The translations under genes were made by a program, and so were the position numbers. From Bacteroidia bacterium (lineage in GTDB: Bacteria; Bacteroidota; Bacteroidia; J057): DNA of 64,000 bases. Each line of letters opens with the position of its first letter. Positions within the stretch are counted from its first letter, which is position 1. Where the stretch lies: the NCBI GenBank assembly GCA_033391075.1, contig JAWPMV010000002.1, forward strand, positions 112,399 to 176,398, read 5' to 3'. Shown here in pieces: positions 24,606-32,113 of the stretch. The notes under the pieces are model-generated. The model was not told the origin of the DNA and searched no databases. It was given only the letters and a program-made list of their open reading frames with translations.

Positions 24606-27494
24606 TTAATCCAACTGCCTTTTATATAAGATTGTAGTTGTGTGTTCTTCTCCTAATAATTCTCTATAATATTCATAAATATTCTGGAATAATTTTCTCG
24701 CTTTGCCCGTTTCACCCAAATCTCGATAAACATGAGCTAAGCCGTTCTTTGCCAACCAAATGTCTGAGTCATTATTTTTCCCATAATGTTCAATCAATTC
24801 TTCAAACAGGATTTTCGCTTTTTCTAATTTTCCCATATGACTATAAATAGTTGCTATTTGATATTTATAGACTGATATAAACCTATATTGTTCTCCAAAC
24901 TTCTGAAGATCTGAAACTAAGATCCGTTCTGATAACTCTAAGGCTTTTTCTACTTCCTTAGTTTCAAGATATATCCAGGCAAGTTCATACATGTAAAGAG
25001 AAATTTTAGGGCTTCCTTCTCCAAATATTTTTTTAGTAGAATTAATCGCCATTTCAAGTAAGTTAATGGCTTTTTCATATTGCCCTTGGCGCTGATAAAT
25101 TTGTGCTAGATTGGATCTATGATTGGTAATTACAAAATGGTCTTCTCCATACCTTTCTAAATCAGATTCGAGCACCAGCTTCATTAATATCAATGCACAT
25201 CCATGAAATCCTCGACTACTTAAATTAGTTGCTAAATTGGCTCTTCTAATTGAGATGATCGGATGGTTTCCATCATGAATTTTTAGATCAATATCCATTG
25301 CACTTGTATATAGCCTTGTAGCTTCATCATCATATCCTAATCCACCTAAAACAATAGCCATATCACTTTTTTTTCTTGAAACTCTTGCATTCTCCATCCC
25401 GAAGTTTAAAATATCTGATTTTATCGATGCTTCTAGTAGTTCATGAGCTTCATGATATCTACCAAGTTCATTATATAAAATCGATAAGGTATATCTACTA
25501 TCGGCAACCTTGGGGTGATTTTCGCCAAAACTCTCTAAATAACTCGTAAGGGTGGTTTTAGCTAGAAAAAGTGAGGCCTCAACCTTACCCATAAAATAAA
25601 GAACATAAGGAAGGTTCTTTTTTAAACTGCTTAATCTTCCTTTTTCATCTGCTATATGTTTTAAAATTGATTCAGCATAGAGGGCATAATCAATCTTATC
25701 CAATACATCTAATCCAAATTCATTTCCTGTTCCATCAAATCGTTTGCTTATTCCAGATATAAGTTTTGTGCAGTTATTAATAGAAGGTTCTATTTTAAAC
25801 CTGATTAATTCTTGAACAAGTTGATGAATGTGAAATGTATCTTTTTCGGGAATCTTATATATCCAACCTTTCTCAAATAATCCTATTATAACATCTTCAA
25901 AAGAGGATTTGTCTTCTCCCTCGTTATCAAAAATTTGACAGAGATGCTTCCATGAAATCTCTTTGGAAGGTAGAACAGCCCACTGAATCAAAACCCTCAA
26001 CTCATCTTCTGATAATTCATGCAGCTCAAAAGCCGCCAATAAATACCCATAAACTTCTACCTCCCGATCACTATGCTCCACAAATACCTTCCGACTAAGC
26101 TTTTCCAAATCTTTCTCTTGAAGTAATTTCAAAATCTTCTCTGGAGTCGTACTCGGACTCTTTTGACAAGTCTTGGCAAAGAGCTCCAAAGTCAAGGTAT
26201 GATAGCCAATATGCTCCAAAAGCGATTCAACATCCTCAGCCTCATATTTCCTTTGTGGATAGTGCAGGTAGAATAATTCCAATGCTTCTTCCCGAGGGAG
26301 TTCGTCCAGTCTTTTTACTGCAAGACCAGAAAGTTCCTTTCGGGAAGTAATAAGCACTTGCCAGTGAGGAGCCTGAGGGAGATCTCTGCGAATCTCCTCC
26401 AATGAAAAACCTGCATTATCTATGATCAGTAGATTTTTGCCTGTTTGAGTCCGTAATCTTTTAAGCATCTCCCCTACCCTGTCAGCAGCACTTTGTTCTT
26501 TGTCGAAGACCATCCCTAAGTGTTCCAGCAGCTCGATATCATTTCCAATGGCTTCTGTAGCTGTTTGAAAACCTTTCTCCTCATCCGCTTGCTCACTCAA
26601 AACCGATACCCATAAAACTCTGTCGAAATGGAAGTAATTGTTATGCAGATATTGACGAGCCAGGGTGGTTTTACCGATACCGCCGATGCCATTAAGCAGC
26701 AGCACCGGTTTTTCTTTTTGGAGCATGTATCTAAGTTCTCGGAGTTCCTTATCCCGGCCTACAAAGTCCTGATGCGATCCGGGGATTTTGTTAAGGGCTT
26801 TGGTTTCCGATTTGGGGTCTGAGGCTTTGCCTTCCAACAATCTCCAATTGAGAACGGTATCATCCTGCACATAAAGGCCCCAGGGAATTTCATCTCCCCC
26901 TGTTTTGTTTTTCAAAAAGCTAAGATCAATTTTTCTGAAGATACGAGACTCGGAATCCTTTGAGGCAATTATGGTTTTGGCCTGTGAAAACGCGCTTCCC
27001 AGGGTACTTCCGTTTAATAGCGATCGATAAAAGGCCAGAGAGAACTCCTTTGCCTGCCGATCGGGTATTACCGTATCTGTCAAGATTACTGCAGGTACGT
27101 TCAGTTCCTGCAATCCCTCTAGCATCCCTTTTGTTTCGCAAGCATTCAGAAAGACCAGTTGTAGGTTGTTTTGTGCCTCTTCTTTGAGGATGGAGAGCAG
27201 GTTGTTTTTATCGAGGTCTTGCCTTTCCTTGCTCGAGCTTTCCAACTGAAGACTTTCCCCATCCGCATGGCCCGAAAAGTGAAAGATGCTAATTTGGCGA
27301 GGGTAGAGTTGGAGGTCTTCGATCAAATGTCCAGCCGCAGAACTGGAAGAGCTATGGTAATAGCCCCAGCCATTTCGTTGGAATACGGCCAGTTCGCTTC
27401 TCAAGGCTCTTCGTTCGGGCTCTAAGGCATGAAGAAATGCGCCATTAGAGTCATTGGCGAAGGAGAGGAATATGTGGGGCAGTGTTTCTGACAT
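24606..27494 (-). CDS. CHAT protease-STAND NTPase-TPR protein
   Basis: A 962-residue three-part protein. Residues about 1-215 are a CHAT domain, a caspase-like protease, with the catalytic pair His76 (FHFSGHADG) and Cys119 (FLNACET). Residues about 240-600 are a STAND/NB-ARC NTPase: the entry motif DFVGRDKELREL, Walker A GIGGIGKTT (269-277), Walker B LLIIDN (Asp359), and the sensor-type VLITSRKEL. From about 660 to the end there are roughly six or seven TPR units (for example SRYTLSILYNELGRYHEAHE; LAQIYQRQGQYEKAINLLEM). In this class of protein the repeats sense a signal, the NTPase oligomerises and the protease is released. It is probably an immune or stress switch carried by the plasmid. 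It is transcribed alone. Confidence 0.88.
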   Translation of the reverse strand: MSETLPHIFLSFANDSNGAFLHALEPERRALRSELAVFQRNGWGYYHSSSSSAAGHLIEDLQLYPRQISIFHFSGHADGESLQLESSSKERQDLDKNNLLSILKEEAQNNLQLVFLNACETKGMLEGLQELNVPAVILTDTVIPDRQAKEFSLAFYRSLLNGSTLGSAFSQAKTIIASKDSESRIFRKIDLSFLKNKTGGDEIPWGLYVQDDTVLNWRLLEGKASDPKSETKALNKIPGSHQDFVGRDKELRELRYMLQKEKPVLLLNGIGGIGKTTLARQYLHNNYFHFDRVLWVSVLSEQADEEKGFQTATEAIGNDIELLEHLGMVFDKEQSAADRVGEMLKRLRTQTGKNLLIIDNAGFSLEEIRRDLPQAPHWQVLITSRKELSGLAVKRLDELPREEALELFYLHYPQRKYEAEDVESLLEHIGYHTLTLELFAKTCQKSPSTTPEKILKLLQEKDLEKLSRKVFVEHSDREVEVYGYLLAAFELHELSEDELRVLIQWAVLPSKEISWKHLCQIFDNEGEDKSSFEDVIIGLFEKGWIYKIPEKDTFHIHQLVQELIRFKIEPSINNCTKLISGISKRFDGTGNEFGLDVLDKIDYALYAESILKHIADEKGRLSSLKKNLPYVLYFMGKVEASLFLAKTTLTSYLESFGENHPKVADSRYTLSILYNELGRYHEAHELLEASIKSDILNFGMENARVSRKKSDMAIVLGGLGYDDEATRLYTSAMDIDLKIHDGNHPIISIRRANLATNLSSRGFHGCALILMKLVLESDLERYGEDHFVITNHRSNLAQIYQRQGQYEKAINLLEMAINSTKKIFGEGSPKISLYMYELAWIYLETKEVEKALELSERILVSDLQKFGEQYRFISVYKYQIATIYSHMGKLEKAKILFEELIEHYGKNNDSDIWLAKNGLAHVYRDLGETGKARKLFQNIYEYYRELLGEEHTTTILYKRQLD

Positions 27495-28054
27495 GGGTTG
27501 AGTTTCTTCTTTTACAAAGAAAGGGACTCTTGAGGTATGGGGATATACGGAAAACCCTTAGACCATTTATTATGAATAGGTAATAGGACTTTAGAACAAT
27601 GCATTCTTTAGTGTAAGCCTAAAATACAGGATTTGATGAATAGAAAGAAATACCAGAAAAGCTATTGTTTTGGGAGATTCCTGGGACCCTTCAACTCAGG
27701 CCCACTTTCCCTATTGCGTACACAGGGACACGACTCATGTATGGTAGCTTGGATGTTTTCGCCGTGCGTACACTCCTTAATCCTATTAGGAGAAGGGAAT
27801 GGAGACAGTGGTGGTGGGTCCCCCAAGCCGCAAATCTCCCATTTCAAAAATCACCTTCTAAGGCACGATCTTTTTCATAACACCTACTTACCCATTCAGA
27901 AGCAGAAATATTTCCTACGCGCATTTATACCCCCTTGAACACAAAGCGAAGTACTAAGAACAAAGTAAGTTTTTAGCTACGAAAGTAAAATCTATCTCTC
28001 GTCATAGGTGCTTCTTACGAGTTGAACAGATGTGATTCGCACAGCAAATATCTG
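27495..28054. other. Gene-free stretch upstream of the CHAT gene
   Basis: No supported gene lies here. 27495-27640 is the AT-rich upstream region of the CHAT gene. 27671-27841 forms nested inverted repeats (separate entry) and contains GCGTACAC twice, exactly 50 bp apart (27716 and 27766). 27850-28054 is plain sequence leading to the phased repeats; I see nothing specific in it. Confidence 0.4.
27671..27841. ncRNA. Nested inverted repeats, candidate structured RNA
   Basis: Complementary blocks are arranged as one long irregular stem: TGGGAGATT (27671-27679) with AATCTCCCA (27833-27841), GGGACCC (27683-27689) with GGGTCCC (27816-27822), then CCACT with AGTGG and TTCCC with GGGAA further in, and a local CTCCT/AGGAG hairpin near the tip. 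The length, about 171 nt, and single-rod shape are like 6S-type RNAs, but a MITE-like element is as likely. The strand is unknown and there is no clear terminator. Confidence 0.35.
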
Positions 28055-28273
28055 CTGATTCAGCAAGAATCATGATAATTCAAAAAGATTCCATTTAATT
28101 CAAAATGAATTATATTGATTCACACTGATTCCTATCGAATCTCACCTTAGGTTGGCTGAGCATTCAAAAATTTTATGCTTGGATTATTCCTTTATGAATC
28201 AAGGTGACTCAGGATAATTCCTACTGATTCAGCAAGAATCAAAAAAAATCAGTTTGGTGTTTTCTGATTCTTA
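28055..28273. repeat. 10-bp-phased GATTC/GAATC array, candidate partition centromere
   Basis: Pentamers GATTC, GAATC or one-base variants recur at exactly 10-bp steps. First series: starts at 28057, 28067, 28077, 28087, 28097, 28107, 28117, 28127 and 28137. Second series: 28196, 28206, 28216, 28226, 28236, 28246 and 28266, with one failed unit at 28256. The two series contain the same 18-bp unit pair CTGATTCAGCAAGAATCA (28055-28072 and 28224-28241). The array ends at the stop of the ribbon-helix-helix gene that pairs with parA. One site per helical turn on one DNA face is what cooperative binding by a ribbon-helix-helix centromere protein needs. It is the likely parS/parC site. Confidence 0.75.
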
Positions 28274-28690
28274 AGGGAGCCGGTATTTGAAAAATCGAGC
28301 ATTTGCCTCACGAAATTCCTTGAGTTCCTTTTCATCCCAGCGTGACTTCAAATAATCCTTGATGGCTTCATTCATCAAGTCTTTAACAGGAATCTGAGTG
28401 TGAGAACTGATCTCTTTCAAGCGGGCAATATCATCCTCATGCAGATAAGCCGTAAAGCGTCTGACACCTTTAGGCAATTCGGATTGCGCACGGGATTTCT
28501 TCTTTCGCTTGGCCTTGGATTTTGTTTCCGTTTTTTCCTCAACTTCCGATGTGGAAATCTCCTTGTCAGAAACCTTTGGAGGTAGAGTAGGGGAGGGAGT
28601 TACTTTTTCCTCTTCTCGAATTTCATCCGCCTTCACCTGGAGGATGTTTCGGTTTCTCCCTCTGAGCAAATCTTTTTTATCCTTTGCCAT
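28271..28690 (-). CDS. Ribbon-helix-helix partition partner of ParA
   Basis: A 139-residue protein. The first 75 residues are charged and probably disordered (LLRGRNRNILQVKADEIREE; KAKRKKKSRAQ). The C-terminal domain VRRFTAYLHEDDIARLKEIS then QIPVKDLMNEAIKDYLKSRW is a ribbon-helix-helix fold with its DNA-contacting beta strand. The gene overlaps parA by 14 bp, as in type Ib partition operons where a small dimeric RHH protein of ParG type binds the centromere and stimulates the ParA ATPase through a flexible N-terminus. The phased repeats begin at its stop codon. It is not a canonical HTH ParB. Confidence 0.8.
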   Translation of the reverse strand: MAKDKKDLLRGRNRNILQVKADEIREEEKVTPSPTLPPKVSDKEISTSEVEEKTETKSKAKRKKKSRAQSELPKGVRRFTAYLHEDDIARLKEISSHTQIPVKDLMNEAIKDYLKSRWDEKELKEFREANARFFKYRLP

Positions 28691-29471
28691 CTTTTATTCG
28701 GCTTAAAAATTCTTCGGTAAATGCAAGATAATCTTTTGCTCCATTACTTTCAGGTGCATAGCTGAAAATGTCCTGCCCCATATGCTGGGCTTCAGATAAC
28801 GCAATGTTCCGACGAATCATGGTATCAAAGACCAAATCTCCCAATTGCTCTTTGATTTCCTCCAGGAGTCCTCGGGACAAAATCGGATTGGTATTCGCCA
28901 TAGTCACAAGCACTCCCAGCACTTCCAGTTTGGGATTGATCCCGGTAGCTACTACCTGTTTTGAGACCTGGTTGATGAAATCGGAAACTCCTCGAACGGG
29001 CAAAGACTCCAGGGTAACCGGAATCAATACGCTATCTGCTGCATTCAAGACCGAAAGGGGAAGATAATTGAGCGAAGGAGGGCAATCAATCAAAATGAAA
29101 TCATACTGATCATTAATCGGCGCAATGGCATCCCGAAAAAAATAATCCGAATTGGGTCGGGAAGGCAATAAGGAATCCAATAAAGTCAAATCCTCGATGG
29201 CAGGAATCAGATCAGGTTTTCCTTCCCCAAATGAGAGGATGCAATCTTTGATATCCGGACCCTTTCTGGCCAAACCCGCCTGAAACATCAGCACATCGTA
29301 AAGGGTATTTTCCGGTTCTTCAAAGAAATTGAAGGAGATATTTTGATTGCGTTGGGAGTCAATGTCAATCACCAAAACTTTGTAGCCTTTGGATATCAAT
29401 CCGAAAGCCAGGGCATTGGTAGTGGTACTTTTGCCATTGCCTCCTTTTCGTACAGCTATGGGAACTATCAT
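28677..29471 (-). CDS. parA: ParA-type partition ATPase
   Basis: A 264-residue Walker-type ATPase for plasmid segregation. It has the deviant Walker A motif RKGGNGKSTTTNALAFGL (about 8-25) with the signature Lys, the A' motif VLVIDIDSQRNQN (about 33-45) and Walker B FILIDCPPSLNYLPL (about 131-145). There is no N-terminal HTH, so it belongs to the short ParA class whose operon is repressed by the partner protein. It is followed by the overlapping ribbon-helix-helix gene and lies next to the iteron origin. It is expected to move plasmid copies along the nucleoid. Confidence 0.93.
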   Translation of the reverse strand: MIVPIAVRKGGNGKSTTTNALAFGLISKGYKVLVIDIDSQRNQNISFNFFEEPENTLYDVLMFQAGLARKGPDIKDCILSFGEGKPDLIPAIEDLTLLDSLLPSRPNSDYFFRDAIAPINDQYDFILIDCPPSLNYLPLSVLNAADSVLIPVTLESLPVRGVSDFINQVSKQVVATGINPKLEVLGVLVTMANTNPILSRGLLEEIKEQLGDLVFDTMIRRNIALSEAQHMGQDIFSYAPESNGAKDYLAFTEEFLSRIKDGKG

Positions 29472-29734
29472 TCAAGTATTTTAGGTCCTAAAAGTCTATC
29501 AAAAGCCCTAGACAAACAAGAAATTTTTAGGATTCTCTCAAAAAAATACCCTTTGCCTAGGTATGTATTTGATTTTCAGGTGCTATCAAATTAAGGTGGA
29601 AGAAATTGGGGCTAGAAACCTATCTTCTTAATAATCTATATATAAAAATCTTAAGACTTTTATCTTTCTTTTTTTTCTTTTAAATACTTTACAGTTGCCA
29701 CATTTCGATGATTATCAGCACTTTACGTTTTATC
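29472..29734. other. AT-rich region between parA and iterons
   Basis: The 263 bp upstream of parA contain no gene. The part at 29620-29700 is nearly all A and T and suits an origin-melting region. The parA promoter must also lie here; no box is clear enough to mark. Confidence 0.4.
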
Positions 29735-30257
29735 AAGTGGAAGCATTGTGGGCAATAGGTGGAAGTATTGTGGGGAAACTGGGGAAGCTTTGTGGGCATA
29801 TTCGGACTATAGGTGGAAAGCATGTGGGAGGAATTTTCTGAACTAGAGCTAAAGGTGGAAGCTTTGGGGAAAGCTTATTTAACCAGCTTTTCAAAGAAGA
29901 AACCTGAAAGTTTCTCATTAAACAAGTTGATTTTCTAGCAAAATAGCCAAAAGGTGGAAGGATTGTGGGCATTTTTAACGAAAGGTGGAAGCTTTGTGGG
30001 AGATGCCTTAAAGTATTGCTTTAAGTTAAAGTGGAAGGAATGTGGGAGAGATTGAGGAGATTCCATGATAAAGGAAATTCTGCCCTTAAAAGGTCATTTA
30101 ATCGTTATATGAAAGGATTTTTGCGAAAAAGCATACCTAAAGGTGGAAGGATTGTGGGTATTTGTCAAAGGCTAAGGTGGAAGAGATGTGGGAGCGTAGC
30201 TTGAAATACGTGGAAGCTTTGTGGGTAAATTCGCCTGAAAGGTGGAAGGAATGTGGG
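29735..30257 (+). repeat. Plasmid origin: twelve 18-bp iterons
   Basis: Twelve direct copies close to AGGTGGAAGNATTGTGGG start at 29735, 29757, 29779, 29811, 29853, 29952, 29983, 30029, 30141, 30175, 30208 and 30240. The first three are exactly 22 bp apart. All point the same way and lie directly upstream of a Rep_3 initiator gene, as in iteron plasmids, where the initiator binds them to open the origin and to control copy number. AT-rich DNA for melting lies at 29640-29700 and between the groups. I saw no convincing DnaA box. Confidence 0.9.
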
Positions 30258-30261
30258 GTTT

Positions 30262-30292
30262 GGTGGAAAACTATTTCTGGAATCTTTCCACC
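30262..30292. promoter_or_regulatory. Inverted half-iterons, likely rep operator
   Basis: GGTGGAAA (30262-30269) and TTTCCACC (30285-30292) are a perfect inverted repeat of the left half of the iteron, placed between the last iteron and the rep start at 30390. In Rep_3 plasmids a dimer of the initiator represses its own promoter at such a site. Confidence 0.65.
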
Positions 30293-30389
30293 TTATCTGT
30301 ACCTTGCAGATTAATCGCAGTTTATGTTCCTAAAATCCGGCTCATGTTTCATGATCTGAGAGATTTTTATTGAAGCTTAACTTATACAA

Positions 30390-31640
30390 ATGGCAGTAGG
30401 ACAGGAACTCATGACAGCCCCCAATCCCGTAGCAAGAATTGCAAATAGTTTCTTGTTGCATGCACGCTATGATTTTACCGCAAATCAACAGCTAATTCTC
30501 TCTTATTTGGTTACGGGTGTTAATCCTTTTTCGGAAAAACTTTACCAGGTTGATGTTCCGATCAAGAACTTCAAGAAATTGTTGAAAACGGATGAAAGCA
30601 AGAAATGGGGAAGTTTTGGGGAAAGGCTGGATTCCATTTTGAGTGATGTTGTGGGAAAGAAAGTTCGTTTTCCATCGGGAGTTACTTACGACGGTTTCGA
30701 ATTGCCCAATGAAGTGGTCTGGATACAATCTCGGAAAGTCTTTATCGACGATGAGACACGTGAACCTGTGATCCGCTTCAAATTTGGGGAGGACATGGTG
30801 CCTTTTCTGATTGGCCTGAAAAAGTACGCGCAAATCCATGTGGTCGAAGTTCGGCCTTTAAGTTCCCGCTTTGCTGTGCGCCTATTCTTTGCCTTGAAAG
30901 CCAAAAGAGAAGAAGAGCGAAAATACCGGAACGTTACCCGCGTATCCTATGAACTGGAAGATTTGAAAGATCTCTTGGGGATCCAGGATAAATATAAAGG
31001 TCAATTCAAGGACTTCAACCGCTATGTAGTTCAGAAGTGTGTGAATCAGATCAATGAATACACCTCCATAAAAATCATTGAAGTAGAGCGTCAGAAAAAA
31101 GGTCGTGCAGTATCAGGTTTGACCTTTGTGGTGATCGATCAGAAGCCCAAGCATAATCCGGACATGAGCCTGCCTGAAGCTCCGGAAAGTCAACTCTCCT
31201 TATTTGACATGGTGCCGGAAGATCGGGACCTCAATGTACTCACCTATGCCCAGTGCAAAGCCTACAATTTATTGGTTGAAGCAGGTCTGTATGAAGGCAT
31301 CGCCTTTCGCAGAATCATTCCCCGAATCAAAGGAGAAGCCCTGGATGGTTATGAAGACCTTTTCGTAAAATTGGCCCTGGATCATATTCGAGATAAAGCC
31401 TTCGAGTATACACCTGCAGTTATTGCCAATTGGTGGATCAACAAAGAGAGCTTCGATCCAGGTGGCGATTTTTCTCATGTCTGGGCTAGCATAGTCGAAA
31501 GAGTAATCGAATTCCGAAAGCATCAGCAGAAAAAAGAACCTGAGGCTTATCGCAACAGGCAACTAGCCAAAGGCATGAGTTGGGTCGAGTTTTGTGAACG
31601 GACGGGGATAGAGGATCCCGGAGATTTGATGAGAGAATAA
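30390..31640 (+). CDS. rep: Rep_3/RepB family replication initiator
   Basis: A 416-residue plasmid initiator. The N-terminal half has the Rep_3 pattern of two winged-helix domains: NPVARIANSFLLHARYDFTANQQLILSYLV, then YQVDVPIKNFKKLLKT, then FKFGEDMVPFLIGLKKYAQI and LSSRFAVRLFFALKAKR, and VSYELEDLKDLLGI with FKDFNRYVVQKCVNQINEYTSIKI. It binds the iterons upstream as a monomer to start replication and probably the inverted repeat at 30262-30292 as a dimer to repress itself. The C-terminal about 150 residues are an extension seen in Bacteroidota members. The start follows the iterons by 132 bp. Confidence 0.93.
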   Translation: MAVGQELMTAPNPVARIANSFLLHARYDFTANQQLILSYLVTGVNPFSEKLYQVDVPIKNFKKLLKTDESKKWGSFGERLDSILSDVVGKKVRFPSGVTYDGFELPNEVVWIQSRKVFIDDETREPVIRFKFGEDMVPFLIGLKKYAQIHVVEVRPLSSRFAVRLFFALKAKREEERKYRNVTRVSYELEDLKDLLGIQDKYKGQFKDFNRYVVQKCVNQINEYTSIKIIEVERQKKGRAVSGLTFVVIDQKPKHNPDMSLPEAPESQLSLFDMVPEDRDLNVLTYAQCKAYNLLVEAGLYEGIAFRRIIPRIKGEALDGYEDLFVKLALDHIRDKAFEYTPAVIANWWINKESFDPGGDFSHVWASIVERVIEFRKHQQKKEPEAYRNRQLAKGMSWVEFCERTGIEDPGDLMRE

Positions 31641-31676
31641 TGTACCTTAGGTAAGTAGGCTCTAATTTTTTACGTT

Positions 31677-32009
31677 ATGAATGGCATTAACAGGGGAGCA
31701 ATCACCATTGTACCCAAAGATCCATTTTATGATTGGGTGGATAGCACTGATCCTCAGCATCCCTTTCCTCGAGAGATGAAATCCTTTAATACCTACCTCA
31801 TTGAAGATGATTTTGTAGAGGAGGAAAAAATGATAAAAAAGTATTTCAAGCAAATTTTTGAAAATGAACTCCTTGGGATGTGGACCGATCCGAATGATTG
31901 GCCCAAAGTTCGGAGCTTTAAGGTATTTAAGGAGTGGTTTGATTACTATGTTTCGGCTTTGGTGATGGATTTGAGAAGAAGGGGGATCACCTATGATGAT
32001 TATGGGTGA
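31677..32009 (+). CDS. Conserved hypothetical protein
   Basis: A 110-residue acidic, aromatic-rich protein beginning MNGINRGAITIVPKDPFYDWVDS and containing FNTYLIEDDF and WPKVRSFKVFKEWFDYYVS. It resembles a widespread small Bacteroidota protein of unknown function that I recognise by its VPKDPFYDWV start, without a known role. It has no signal or membrane segment. It lies 36 bp after rep on the same strand and may be co-transcribed. Confidence 0.65.
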   Translation: MNGINRGAITIVPKDPFYDWVDSTDPQHPFPREMKSFNTYLIEDDFVEEEKMIKKYFKQIFENELLGMWTDPNDWPKVRSFKVFKEWFDYYVSALVMDLRRRGITYDDYG

Positions 32010-32113
32010 AAATTTAACCTGTATTTCGTGTTTTTCCTTTATGTTCATGAGGAGGTTCACCTACCCCATATCTGATTGAATCAGTTGATTTTATTAAGCT
32101 GGAAAGGCTAGAA

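Noticed and set aside
27633..27938. 101-codon plus-strand open frame
   Set aside because: It runs through the nested inverted repeats, and its translation is rich in Pro/Cys without a recognisable pattern.
28020..28270. CRISPR array for the phased GATTC repeats
   Set aside because: The period is 10 bp with a pentamer core and there are no spacers or cas genes.
31662..32060. 132-codon minus-strand open frame
   Set aside because: It is antisense to the conserved small protein at 31677-32009, which has the better protein pattern.
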